DNA from: Methylobacterium cerastii | GTDB taxonomy: Bacteria > Pseudomonadota > Alphaproteobacteria > Rhizobiales > Beijerinckiaceae | DNA: 64,000 nt | Direction: 5' to 3' | NCBI RefSeq assembly: GCF_022179125.1 | Contig: NZ_BPQG01000025.1 | Location: forward strand, 1-64,000 | Shown: positions 52,276 through 60,365 of the stretch, one piece after another | Layout: each line of letters opens with the position of its first letter | Position numbering within the stretch: the stretch's first letter is position 1 | Translations under genes and position numbers: made by a program | The notes under the pieces: model-generated | Told to the model about the DNA's origin: nothing | What the model saw: the letters and a program-made list of their open reading frames with translations, nothing else | Database searches by the model: none

Positions 52276-52304
52276 CATATACGAACGGCGCACCACCACC
52301 ACAA
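52276..52304 (-). promoter_or_regulatory. Candidate promoter of the decarboxylase transcript
   Basis: On the minus strand TTGTGG (52304-52299), a 17-base spacer and TATATG (52281-52276) form a good sigma-70-type promoter. It directs transcription through the leader peptide frame into the decarboxylase gene. Confidence 0.55.
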
Positions 52305-52546
52305 GCGGAATTCGGCCCGCAGCGGCGGGAATCCCCGTGTGTTGCGGGGACCTGTTGCCAAAACGCAGCGCCCGTCCGCGGGCGGGCTTTCCAAGCGCGT
52401 AAAGTGCGGGCATCTCACCCCGGTCGACGGTGGCGACGCCCTGCCGGTCCGCGGCATCCGGGGCGCGGGATCGGAATCGGCGGAATGCGGGCGGCGGGCA
52501 TCATGGTCGGGGTGAGACGGCGGACGATTCGGTCGCGGGTGACCGC

Positions 52547-53080
52547 GTGAACCCGCAAGCCGACGGCGAGCTGGAGGTCCGGGTCGCGTGCCTCGACGAC
52601 CTCGACGCCCTGGTCGCCCTGGAGAACGCGACCTTCTCCACCGACCGGGCCGAGCGCCGGGCGATCCGCCACGCGATCCGCTCGCCCTCGATGACGGTTC
52701 TGGTCGCCCTGCTGATCGAGGCGGACGAGACCAACGTCCTCGTCGGGGCTGCCACCCTGGAGCGGCGGCGCAACAGCCGCAGCGCGCGGCTCTCCTCCAT
52801 TGCGGTGGCGTCGTCCCGCGCCGGTCTGGGCCTCGGCGGCCGGCTGATGCAGGCGGTGGAGGACGAGGCGCGTCGCCACGGCTGCACCCGCCTGCGCCTC
52901 GAGGTGCGCGCCGACAACGGCGCCGGCCTGCGCCTGTACGAGCGCCGCGGCTACACGCGCTTCGAGGTTCGCGAAGGCTATTACGAGGACGGCATGGAGG
53001 CGTGGTGTTACGAGCGCGCCCTCGCCGACGACGCGGCGGACGCGACGCAGGAGCCGCCCCGGCAGCGCCGGAGCGGCTGA
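52547..53080 (+). CDS. RimI-like GNAT N-acetyltransferase
   Basis: A 177-residue acetyltransferase. It has the N-terminal LEVRVACLDDLDALVALENATF, the acetyl-CoA motif SSIAVASSRAGLGLGGRLMQAVE near 95-115 and the late RLEVRADNGAGLRLYERRGYTR, a pattern close to RimI and other peptide N-alpha-acetyltransferases. It ends with an acidic then basic tail. GTG 52547 gives the usual start; the frame is open upstream to 52430. The true substrate is unknown. Confidence 0.78.
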   Translation: MNPQADGELEVRVACLDDLDALVALENATFSTDRAERRAIRHAIRSPSMTVLVALLIEADETNVLVGAATLERRRNSRSARLSSIAVASSRAGLGLGGRLMQAVEDEARRHGCTRLRLEVRADNGAGLRLYERRGYTRFEVREGYYEDGMEAWCYERALADDAADATQEPPRQRRSG

Positions 53081-53090
53081 AGCCGGCAGA

Positions 53091-53327
53091 TCAGTCGCAG
53101 CGCTCGCGGCTGACCGTCTTGCGGTCGCCCTCGTCGTTGGTCTTCGTCACCGTCTTCGTGGAACAGCCGTCGCTGCTCTCGCGGGTCTCCACCGTCTTGC
53201 TCTCGGTGGCCGGACGGTCGACCACGACGGTGTCGGGCGCCCGGCGCTCGATCACGGTCGTCTGGGCGGTGGCGGCCTGGATGCCGGCGAGGGCGAGGAT
53301 CGCGGCGGCGGGAACGAGGATGCGCAT
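53091..53327 (-). CDS. Small secreted protein, unknown
   Basis: A 78-residue protein with a signal peptide (MRILVPAAAILALAGIQAAT, cut near AQ) and a short, polar, threonine- and charge-rich mature part with two cysteines (DGCSTKTVTKTNDEGD and RERCD). It resembles small periplasmic proteins common in Methylobacterium, but I recognise no named family. It converges with the RimI-like gene 10 bases away. Confidence 0.65.
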   Translation of the reverse strand: MRILVPAAAILALAGIQAATAQTTVIERRAPDTVVVDRPATESKTVETRESSDGCSTKTVTKTNDEGDRKTVSRERCD

Positions 53328-53525
53328 CGGATAGGGACTCCGGGAAAAGTTTCGAACGGACGCGGAAACGGCCTCCGGCCCGAAACCGTTCCGGGGCGCC
53401 CTCGTCATGCCGGATTCAGGGAATCTTACCGGCGTCGCGTTAGAGCACGGATGCAGGGTCGCGCCCGCCCGCGCCGGCTCGTCCGCGACGCGTGTCCTTG
53501 AGAGCCCGCCCGTGAAAGCCCGACC

Positions 53526-54983
53526 ATGGCCGTGATCGCCGCCTTCGTCATGAATGCCGGGCTGAACTTCGTCCTCGGCCTGCTCATCGCCAAGCTGCTG
53601 GGGCCGGCCGATTTCGGGCGTTTCGCGCTGGCCACCGCCGGCACCCTGGTGATCACCACCGTCCTGTTCGAGTGGCTGCGCCTGTCGGCGACGCGGTTCT
53701 ACTCGGTGCGCGTCCGCCTCGACGAACCATGGATCCGGCACGGCCTCGACCGCGCCTACGCCATCCTCGCGGTGCTGCTGTTCGCCGCCGCGGCCGTCGC
53801 CGCCGGCCTCGGGCTCGGCGACGGGCCGGACGGGCATGCCGCGATCCTGTCCGGTGCGATGCTGGCGGCGCTCGGCATCGGCGTGTTCGACTATCACGCC
53901 GCGCTCGCCCGTGCCCGCTTCGACGGCAAGCTCTATCTCGGGCTGGTCGCGGTGAAGAACGTGATCGCCTTCGCCATGATGGCCGCAGCCGCCTGGTACC
54001 TGCGCCAGCCGGCCTGGGTGCTCGCCGCCGCCGGAGTGAGCCAACTCCTCGCCGTACTGATCCTGCGCCACCCCTTGCGCGACCCGGCCTCGGCGGTGGA
54101 GCACCATCGCCGGCGCGAGACCTGGAGCCTGTTCCTGCGCTACGGCCTGCCCCTGATCGCGGCCAACGCCGTCTACCAGCTGCTGCCGTTCCTCAACCGC
54201 GGCACCATCGCCGCGCAGGCCGGCTTCGCCGAGGCCGGCTACTTCGCGCTCGCCGCCGACGTGACCGCGCGCAGCCTCACCATGCTCGGCACGGCCCTCG
54301 ACCTGCTGCTGTTCCAGCTCGCCGTGCGGGCCGAAGAGCAGCACGGCCGCGCGGCGGCCGAACGGCAGGTCGCAGCCAACGCGGCCACCGTCTACGCGCT
54401 GCTGCTGCCCTGCGCCGTCGGGTTCTGGGCGGTGCTGCCGGCGCTGGAGGCGTTGGTGGTGCCGGAGGCCTATCGCGGGCCGTTCGCGCTCTACGCGCTG
54501 CTGCTGATCCCCGGCCTGTTCTGCCTCGCGATGATGTTCTACGCGATCAACCCGGTGTTCCAGATCCGCCGCCGGACCCTGCCGGTGATCGCGGCGGCTG
54601 CGGCCGGGCTCGCGGTCAACGGCCTCGGCCTCCTCGTCCTGCCGCCGCTGCTCGGCGGCGCCGGCGTCGCCCTCGCCCAGACGCTGGCGCTCGCCTCCGC
54701 CTTCGCCTGGCTCGCCGTGCGGGCGCTCACCGGCCGCGACCGCCTCGCGCTGCTCTGGAACGAGATCCTCGTGGCCAGCGCCGCCTGCGGCGCCATGGCG
54801 GCGGCGCTCGCGCCGCTTCGCCACCTCGATCCGGCGCTGGCGCTCGGCGTCGCCGTGCCCCTCGGGGCCGGGCTCTACGCGGCCCTGGTATGGCTGTTCG
54901 ACATCGCCGGCCTGCGCAGCCAGGTCGAGGGCCGGTTCCGCCCGGCGCATCCTGCGGCGGCCGATCCTGTGGCGGCAGAGTAG
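53526..54983 (+). CDS. Polysaccharide flippase (Wzx/MATE-like)
   Basis: A 485-residue polytopic membrane protein with about twelve to fourteen spans. It has the Wzx/RfbX-type start (FVMNAGLNFVLGLLIAKLLGPADFGRFALA), with later LFLRYGLPLIAANAVYQLLPFLNRG and LLIPGLFCLAMMFYAINPVF. Such proteins flip lipid-linked sugars across the inner membrane for exopolysaccharide. No glycosyltransferase genes are adjacent, so its polymer is unknown. Confidence 0.82.
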   Translation: MAVIAAFVMNAGLNFVLGLLIAKLLGPADFGRFALATAGTLVITTVLFEWLRLSATRFYSVRVRLDEPWIRHGLDRAYAILAVLLFAAAAVAAGLGLGDGPDGHAAILSGAMLAALGIGVFDYHAALARARFDGKLYLGLVAVKNVIAFAMMAAAAWYLRQPAWVLAAAGVSQLLAVLILRHPLRDPASAVEHHRRRETWSLFLRYGLPLIAANAVYQLLPFLNRGTIAAQAGFAEAGYFALAADVTARSLTMLGTALDLLLFQLAVRAEEQHGRAAAERQVAANAATVYALLLPCAVGFWAVLPALEALVVPEAYRGPFALYALLLIPGLFCLAMMFYAINPVFQIRRRTLPVIAAAAAGLAVNGLGLLVLPPLLGGAGVALAQTLALASAFAWLAVRALTGRDRLALLWNEILVASAACGAMAAALAPLRHLDPALALGVAVPLGAGLYAALVWLFDIAGLRSQVEGRFRPAHPAAADPVAAE

Positions 54984-55084
54984 AGCGGTTCCACTTTGCA
55001 ACGCGGCCGCGATCCCGCATGATCGGGGCTACAAGGGTGCCGCGCACAGGCATCCGGCAAAGACACGCGACCGGGCAGGAAACG

Positions 55085-56269
55085 ATGCCATTCTACGAGC
55101 CCCGCGACGAGGGCGAGGCGGCCGAGATCGTCGGCGCGGCCGCCGGCCGCTCCGAGCGCCTGCGCCTCGTGGGCGGGGACACCATGGCCGGGATCGGCCG
55201 GCCGGCGCAGGACGAGGCGACGCTCTCGGCGCGGGCGCTCTCCGGCGTCACCCTCTACGAGCCCGCCGAGATGGTGATCTCGGCCCGTGCCGGCACACCG
55301 CTCGCGGAGGTTCAGGCGATGCTCGCCGCCCGCGGCCAGATGCTGCCGTTCGAGCCGATGGACGCCCGCGCCCTGATGGGCAGCGCTGGCGAGCCGACGT
55401 TCGGCGCGGTGGCGGCGGCCAACAATTCCGGGCCGCGCCGCATCAACGCCGGTGCCGCCCGCGACAGCCTGATCGGCGTGCGCTTCGTCAACGGTCGCGG
55501 CCAGGCGATCAAGTCCGGCGGGCGGGTGATGAAGAACGTCACCGGCCTCGACCTCGTGAAGCTGATGGCCGGCTCCTGGGGCACCCTCGGGCTCCTCACC
55601 GAGGTCACCTTCAAGGTGCTGCCGGTGCAGGAGCGCGTGGCGACGCTGGTCTTCCGCGGGCTCGACGACGCCCGCGCGGTGGCTGCGCTCGCCGCCGCCC
55701 TCGGCTCGCCGTTCGAGCTCACCGGCGCGGCGCACCTGCCCGCCGGCATCGACGGCGCGGACGCTCGCACGCTGATGCGGCTCGAAGGCTTTTCGGACTC
55801 GCTCGCCTACCGGATCGGTGAGCTGCAGAAGCTCCTGAAGCGCTTCGGCGCCGCCGAGATCCTGGACGGCGAACCGGGTGTCGCCCTCTGGAATACGATC
55901 CGGGATGTGACGCCCTTCGCCGGAACGTCCGAGGCCGTATGGCGGCTCTCGACCGCGCCGACCCGAGGCCCGGCGCTCGCCGCCGCGATCGGCCGCGCGA
56001 TGCCGGCGCGCTGGTTCTACGATTGGGGCGGCGGCCTGGTCTGGCTCGCCGTCGCGTCCGAGGGCGATGCCGGGGCGGAGGCGATCCGCTCCGCCCTCGG
56101 CCAGCACGGCGGCCACGCCACGCTGATCCGGGCGCCCGATGCGGTGCGCGCCGCCGTGCCGGTGTTCCAGCCACTCTCGCAGCCGCTGATGCGGGTGACG
56201 CAGGGGATCAAGACGGCGCACGACCCCGCGGGTGTGTTCAACCCAGGGCGGATGTACGCCGAGGTTTGA
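55085..56269 (+). CDS. glcE: Glycolate oxidase subunit GlcE
   Basis: GlcE is the FAD-binding subunit of glycolate oxidase, which makes glyoxylate. The 394-residue protein has a truncated PCMH-type FAD domain: LRLVGGDTMAGIGRP, TPLAEVQAMLAARGQMLPFEP, PTFGAVAAANNSGPRRINAG and SGGRVMKNVTGLDLVKLMAGSWGTLG in parts. The cap domain ends in KTAHDPAGVFNPGRMY. The start ATG 55085 fits the family. glcF follows 120 bases later, but glcD, the catalytic partner, is not in the window. Confidence 0.93.
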   Translation: MPFYEPRDEGEAAEIVGAAAGRSERLRLVGGDTMAGIGRPAQDEATLSARALSGVTLYEPAEMVISARAGTPLAEVQAMLAARGQMLPFEPMDARALMGSAGEPTFGAVAAANNSGPRRINAGAARDSLIGVRFVNGRGQAIKSGGRVMKNVTGLDLVKLMAGSWGTLGLLTEVTFKVLPVQERVATLVFRGLDDARAVAALAAALGSPFELTGAAHLPAGIDGADARTLMRLEGFSDSLAYRIGELQKLLKRFGAAEILDGEPGVALWNTIRDVTPFAGTSEAVWRLSTAPTRGPALAAAIGRAMPARWFYDWGGGLVWLAVASEGDAGAEAIRSALGQHGGHATLIRAPDAVRAAVPVFQPLSQPLMRVTQGIKTAHDPAGVFNPGRMYAEV

Positions 56270-56389
56270 GGCGCCCGGGCCCGACGCGGGCCCTCCGCCG
56301 CATCGTGCGCGGCGCGAAACGGTGGCAGAGACGATCGATCGACGGGGCCGACGCCATCGGCCCGAGACAGGACGCATCCAGAACGCGCC

Positions 56390-57730
56390 ATGCAAACCAA
56401 CTTCTCCCTGGCCCAGCTCGCCGACCCGGCGATGGCGACCTCCGAAAAGATCCTGCGCACCTGCGTGCATTGCGGGTTCTGCACGGCGACCTGCCCGACC
56501 TACCTGCTGCTCGGCGACGAACTCGATAGCCCGCGCGGACGGATCTACCTGATCAAGGACATGCTGGAGGGCGGCAAGGCGGCGAGCGCCGAGGTGGTCA
56601 AGCACGTCGACCGCTGCCTGTCGTGCCTGTCCTGCATGACGACCTGCCCCTCGGGCGTGCACTACATGCACCTCGTCGACCACGCCCGCAGCCATATCGA
56701 GCAGACGTTCTCCCGGCGGCTCGACGACCGCGCGCTGCGGGCGCTCCTGGCCTTCGTGCTGCCCTATCCCGCGAGGTTCCGGGCGGCGTTGTGGGCGGCC
56801 AAGCTCGGTGCGCCGTTCCGGCCCCTGGTGGCGCGCCTGCCGCGGGTCGGAAACCGGCTCGCCGCGATGCTCGACCTCGCCCCCGCCGCGCTGCCCGGCC
56901 GCGAGGCGACCAACCGGCCCGCGACCTTCCCCGCCGTCGGCGCGCAGGGCGCGCCCAAGCGCGTGGCCCTGCTGCGCGGCTGCGCCCAGAGCGTGCTGCG
57001 GCCGGATTTCAACGCGGCGGCGATCCGCCTGCTCACCCGCCACGGCGTCGAGGTGGTGCACGCGGAAGGCGAGGGGTGCTGCGGCGCGCTCACCCATCAC
57101 ATGGGCCGGACGGACGACTCGCACGCCCAGGCCCGGCGCACCATCGACGCCTGGATCGCGGAAGCCGACGGCGCCGGCCTCGACGCCATCCTCGTCACCG
57201 CGTCCGGCTGCGGCACGACGATCAAGGATTACGGCTTCATGTTCCGCGACGACCCGGCCTACGCCGACAAGGCGGCAAGGGTCTCGGCGCTCGCCAGGGA
57301 CGTCACCGAGTTCGTCGCCACCCTCGACATCGCGCCGACGGTCGAGAGCGACCTCGTCGTCGCCTATCACTCGGCCTGCTCGATGCAGCACGGCCAGGGC
57401 ATCCGCACGGAGCCCAAGACCCTGCTGAAGCGGGCGGGCTTCACGGTGAAGGACGTGCCCGAGGGCCACATCTGCTGCGGCTCGGCCGGCACCTACAACA
57501 TCCTGCAGCCGGAACTCGCCGGCAAGCTCCGGGCGCGCAAGGTCGCCAACATCGAGCGGATGCGCCCCGACGTGATCGCCACCGGCAACATCGGCTGCGC
57601 CACGCAGATCGGGAAGGGCACCGCGATCCCGATCGTCCACACGGTGGAACTGCTGGATTGGGCCACCGGCGGCCCGCGGCCGGCGGCGCTCAAGGCGACG
57701 GCCGAGCCGGTGCTGCAAGCAGCCGAGTGA
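56390..57730 (+). CDS. glcF: Glycolate oxidase iron-sulphur subunit GlcF
   Basis: GlcF passes electrons from glycolate oxidation to the quinone pool. The 446-residue protein has two [4Fe-4S] motifs, CVHCGFCTATCPTY (about residue 25) and CLSCLSCMTTCPSGVHYM (about 75). Two CCG domains follow, with GEGCCGAL (about 230) and HICCGSAG (about 362). It completes the glcE-glcF pair, and its stop lies 6 bases from the end of a convergent metallo-beta-lactamase-fold gene. Confidence 0.95.
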   Translation: MQTNFSLAQLADPAMATSEKILRTCVHCGFCTATCPTYLLLGDELDSPRGRIYLIKDMLEGGKAASAEVVKHVDRCLSCLSCMTTCPSGVHYMHLVDHARSHIEQTFSRRLDDRALRALLAFVLPYPARFRAALWAAKLGAPFRPLVARLPRVGNRLAAMLDLAPAALPGREATNRPATFPAVGAQGAPKRVALLRGCAQSVLRPDFNAAAIRLLTRHGVEVVHAEGEGCCGALTHHMGRTDDSHAQARRTIDAWIAEADGAGLDAILVTASGCGTTIKDYGFMFRDDPAYADKAARVSALARDVTEFVATLDIAPTVESDLVVAYHSACSMQHGQGIRTEPKTLLKRAGFTVKDVPEGHICCGSAGTYNILQPELAGKLRARKVANIERMRPDVIATGNIGCATQIGKGTAIPIVHTVELLDWATGGPRPAALKATAEPVLQAAE

Positions 57731-57736
57731 CCGGCC

Positions 57737-58717
57737 TCACGGTTCGAGCTGGTAGGTGACCGGGATCCAGCGATAGCCTGCGCCGCTCGGCGCGACGTAG
57801 CCGAGCGACGGGAACGACGTATGGTAGCCGGCGACCACGATGTCGCCGTTCGCCGCCATGTCGTAGATCCGACGCCGCGTGGCCGCGCCCTGTCCCTTGT
57901 CCATGTCGAACAGGGCGTGCCAGCCCGGCTCGGCGAGCGAGGCGACCTCGTGGTGGGCGCAATCGCCCCAAATCAGCATCCGCCGCCCCGCGCTCTCGAC
58001 GTGGAAGGCGAGGTGGCCGGGCGTGTGCCCGTAGGCCGCGAGCGCGTGGATGCCGGGAACGATCTCGTCGCCGGCCGCCACGAAGCGCGTCCATGCGGCC
58101 AGCGGCAGGAGGTGGGCGCGGAACACCAGCGCCGAGGCGTGCTCGTTGCCCGACGGCTCCGACGCGAGGCGCTCGGGTTTGGTCCAGAAATCGTACTCGA
58201 CCGCGCCGACGACGAGGCGCGCGTTGGGGAAGGTCGGGTGCCCGTTGCGCATCAGCCCGCCGATGTGGTCGGTGTGGCAATGGCTGAGGACGACGACGTC
58301 GATCGCCTCCGGCGCGGTGCCGGCCGCGCGCAGCCGCTCGACCAGACGTCCGCCGGCCGGCGGCGGCACGAAGCCGACCGCGCCGTTGCCGGTGTCGAAC
58401 AGGATGGTCTCGCGCCCGGTCTCGATCAGCACCGGGGTGAAGCCCGGCTGGAAGCGATCGGGCGGCAGGCGGTTGGCGCGCATCAGGGCCTCGACCTCGC
58501 CCCTGGGGCGGTCCTCGCCGACGATCGGCCAGGGGCCGTCGATCATCCCGGCGGCATCGAGCAGCATCGTCACGCGAAAGGCGCCGAGCGCGAAGCGGTA
58601 CTGCGCCGACGCGGCCGGGCCGAGCGGTTCGGACCGCGCCGACCGAGGCAACAGCGCCGGGGCGACCAAGGCGGCGAGGCCGGTCGCGGCGAGTTGTCGA
58701 CGCGTCCGTTCGATCAT
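57737..58717 (-). CDS. Exported metallo-beta-lactamase-fold hydrolase
   Basis: A 326-residue protein with a Tat-like signal (IERTRRQLAATGLAALVAPAL) and an MBL fold. The metal motif is VVLSHCHTDHIGG. Further ligands are the His of AYGHTPGHLAFHV and the Asp and His of LIWGDCAHHE. Typical upstream features are ILFDTGNGAVGF. Family members include lactonases and sulphatase-like hydrolases; the substrate is unknown. An AraC-type gene is divergent, 80 bases away, and may control it. Confidence 0.83.
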   Translation of the reverse strand: MIERTRRQLAATGLAALVAPALLPRSARSEPLGPAASAQYRFALGAFRVTMLLDAAGMIDGPWPIVGEDRPRGEVEALMRANRLPPDRFQPGFTPVLIETGRETILFDTGNGAVGFVPPPAGGRLVERLRAAGTAPEAIDVVVLSHCHTDHIGGLMRNGHPTFPNARLVVGAVEYDFWTKPERLASEPSGNEHASALVFRAHLLPLAAWTRFVAAGDEIVPGIHALAAYGHTPGHLAFHVESAGRRMLIWGDCAHHEVASLAEPGWHALFDMDKGQGAATRRRIYDMAANGDIVVAGYHTSFPSLGYVAPSGAGYRWIPVTYQLEP

Positions 58718-58797
58718 CGAATCATTCCCTTCGCCCGCGTGAGGCCGCAGACTGCGCGGCGTGGGCGAAGGCCTACCGGCTGCGGGGGATCGGGCGC

Positions 58798-59571
58798 TTG
58801 TACGAACGTGCTGCCGACGACGGGCCGTTGCGACCGCTCTGGCACGTGGCCGGCGCGACGACCTTCTTCGCCGGGCCGTTGCGCTACAATGCCGGGCACC
58901 AGCACGGCGCGCCGGTCTTCCTCGCGGGGCTCTACGGCGACTTCCGCCTGCGCGTCGGCGCGCAGGACTGGACCACCTGCCGCACGGCGATGATCCCGGC
59001 CGGGTGCGTGCACGAACTCGACCTCGGCGGCGACCCGCTCGGCGTGCTCTACCTCGAGCCGGACCGCTTCGGGGTCGAGGCGCTGACGCCGCTCCTGCAC
59101 GGCACCCGCGAGATCGCGGGCGCGCTCCTGGGCGCCGCCGGCGAGACGACGCCGCTGCGCGACCTGTTCGAGCACCGCGACGGCGCCTCCGCCGCCGGGC
59201 CGGCGCTCGCCGACCTCCTCGCGTTCGCGGGGCGGCAGCCGGAGCCGCGGATCGACGGGCGGATCGCGCGGGCGATCCGCCGCCTGCTCGCCGAGCCCGA
59301 CGCGACGCCGTCGGTCGGAGCGCTCGCGGCCTCGGTCGGCCTGTCGGCCTCGCGGTTCCAGCACCTGTTCACCGACGCCGTCGGGGTGCCGTTCCGGCGC
59401 TATCGGGGCTGGCTGCGGATGCGCCGGGCGATCGGTGCGGTGATCGACGGCAACAACTTCACCGGCGCCGCGCATGCGGCCGGCTTCGCCGACCAGGCCC
59501 ATTTCGCCCACGATTTCAGGCGGACCTTCGGCGCCCCCGCCTCGCTCAGCCTTCGCGACATCCGGCGTTGA
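58798..59571 (+). CDS. AraC-family transcriptional regulator
   Basis: A 257-residue protein with an N-terminal cupin-like sensing domain (FFAGPLRYNAGHQHGAPVFLAGLYG, AMIPAGCVHELDLGG). The C-terminal AraC double helix-turn-helix has VGALAASVGLSASRFQHLFTDAVGVPFRRYR and the later AAHAAGFADQAHFAHDFRRTFG. The only plausible start is TTG 58798 behind GGGGGAT; no ATG or GTG is in frame nearby. It is divergent from the MBL-fold hydrolase gene. Its last 26 bases overlap the convergent ribbon-helix-helix gene. Confidence 0.85.
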   Translation: MYERAADDGPLRPLWHVAGATTFFAGPLRYNAGHQHGAPVFLAGLYGDFRLRVGAQDWTTCRTAMIPAGCVHELDLGGDPLGVLYLEPDRFGVEALTPLLHGTREIAGALLGAAGETTPLRDLFEHRDGASAAGPALADLLAFAGRQPEPRIDGRIARAIRRLLAEPDATPSVGALAASVGLSASRFQHLFTDAVGVPFRRYRGWLRMRRAIGAVIDGNNFTGAAHAAGFADQAHFAHDFRRTFGAPASLSLRDIRR

Positions 59572-59794
59572 CGACCGGTCCGTCCGCCGGCTCGCGATAC
59601 GCCGCCAGCACGAAGACCCGGATCGCCGAGGACAGGTTCTGACCGTTCCGCTCCGCGTCGATCGCGCCGATCAGCGCCTGGACGGACTTTTCGCGCGCCG
59701 CTGCGATCTCGCCCAAAGCCGCCCAGAACGGGTCCTCCAGGGACACGCTGGTGCGGTGGCCGGCGATCATCACCGAGCGCTTGGTGATGGTCAT
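59546..59794 (-). CDS. Ribbon-helix-helix domain protein
   Basis: An 82-residue protein starting MTITKRSVMIAGHRTSVSLED with the RHH strand-helix pattern SVSLEDPFWAALGEIAAAREKSVQALIGAID. It resembles the RHH_4 family that is found next to fumC and DUF4169 genes in alphaproteobacteria. It may bind DNA; targets are unknown. In this window it is separated from DUF4169 by a dispersed repeat copy. Confidence 0.82.
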   Translation of the reverse strand: MTITKRSVMIAGHRTSVSLEDPFWAALGEIAAAREKSVQALIGAIDAERNGQNLSSAIRVFVLAAYREPADGPVVNAGCREG

Positions 59795-59870
59795 CGGGCG
59801 CGCCTTCTCCGTCCAGCGCACGGGAAACGGTAGTCGTCCATTTCGTCACGGCATCTGATGACGCGCGGGT

Positions 59871-60070
59871 TCTCCTCTCCCCGCGTACGGGCAGAGGCCC
59901 GGCTGCACCTTGTCATGCAGCCGGCTAGCGTCGGCGAAGCCAGAGCGACGGTGAGGGGGCGCGAACGGAAAAGCCTCCTCCGGATCGGCCCCCTCACCGT
60001 CGGCTGCCGCCTCGCCGCGACGACGGCGAGGTCGTCGCGTCCCTCTCCCCGCAAGCGGGGCGAGGGGATG
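59871..60070. repeat. Dispersed repeat of about 200 bp, copy 3 (inverted)
   Basis: The same element in reverse orientation: TCTCCTCTCCCCGC at one end, GGCCCGGCTGCACCTTGTCATGC, GCGACGGTGAGGGGG, GGCCCCCTCACCGTCGGCTGCCGCCTCGC and the CCCTCTCCCCGCAAGCGGGGCGAGGGGAT end in parts. It fills most of the 350-base space between the DUF4169 gene and the ribbon-helix-helix gene, which otherwise holds nothing recognisable. Confidence 0.75.
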
Positions 60071-60145
60071 CGCGCAGATCGAAACGCCAGAAGCAGCGAT
60101 GTGCGAATCCTGTCGCTCGCACAGAGGTCGAGAAGGGGCACCGCG

Positions 60146-60337
60146 TCACGTGTCCGAATCCGGCCCGACGAGCTTGTGGCCCTCGTGGCGGGCCACCTCG
60201 ATGGCTGTCTTGCGCTCCTGCAGGGTCCGGGCCTTCTTCGGGCGGCCGAAGGCGATGCGGTTGTCCTCCGCCTTGGCGTCCTTCTCGACCCGCAGGCGCG
60301 CCTTGCGGGCCTGGCGCAGGTTGATGATCTCGGCCAT
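60146..60337 (-). CDS. DUF4169-family protein
   Basis: A 63-residue basic protein, MAEIINLRQARKARLRVEKD and RIAFGRPKKARTLQERKTAIE, matching DUF4169. The function is unknown. It follows fumC by 28 bases on the same strand, the conserved order in many alphaproteobacteria. Confidence 0.88.
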   Translation of the reverse strand: MAEIINLRQARKARLRVEKDAKAEDNRIAFGRPKKARTLQERKTAIEVARHEGHKLVGPDSDT

Positions 60338-60365
60338 CGCGTCGATCTCCCGTTCGAGCGGGCGC

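Noticed and set aside
37659-60070. CRISPR-like array from the repeated CTCTCCCCGC blocks
   Set aside because: The blocks are parts of three separate 200-bp elements, not short repeats with regular spacers.
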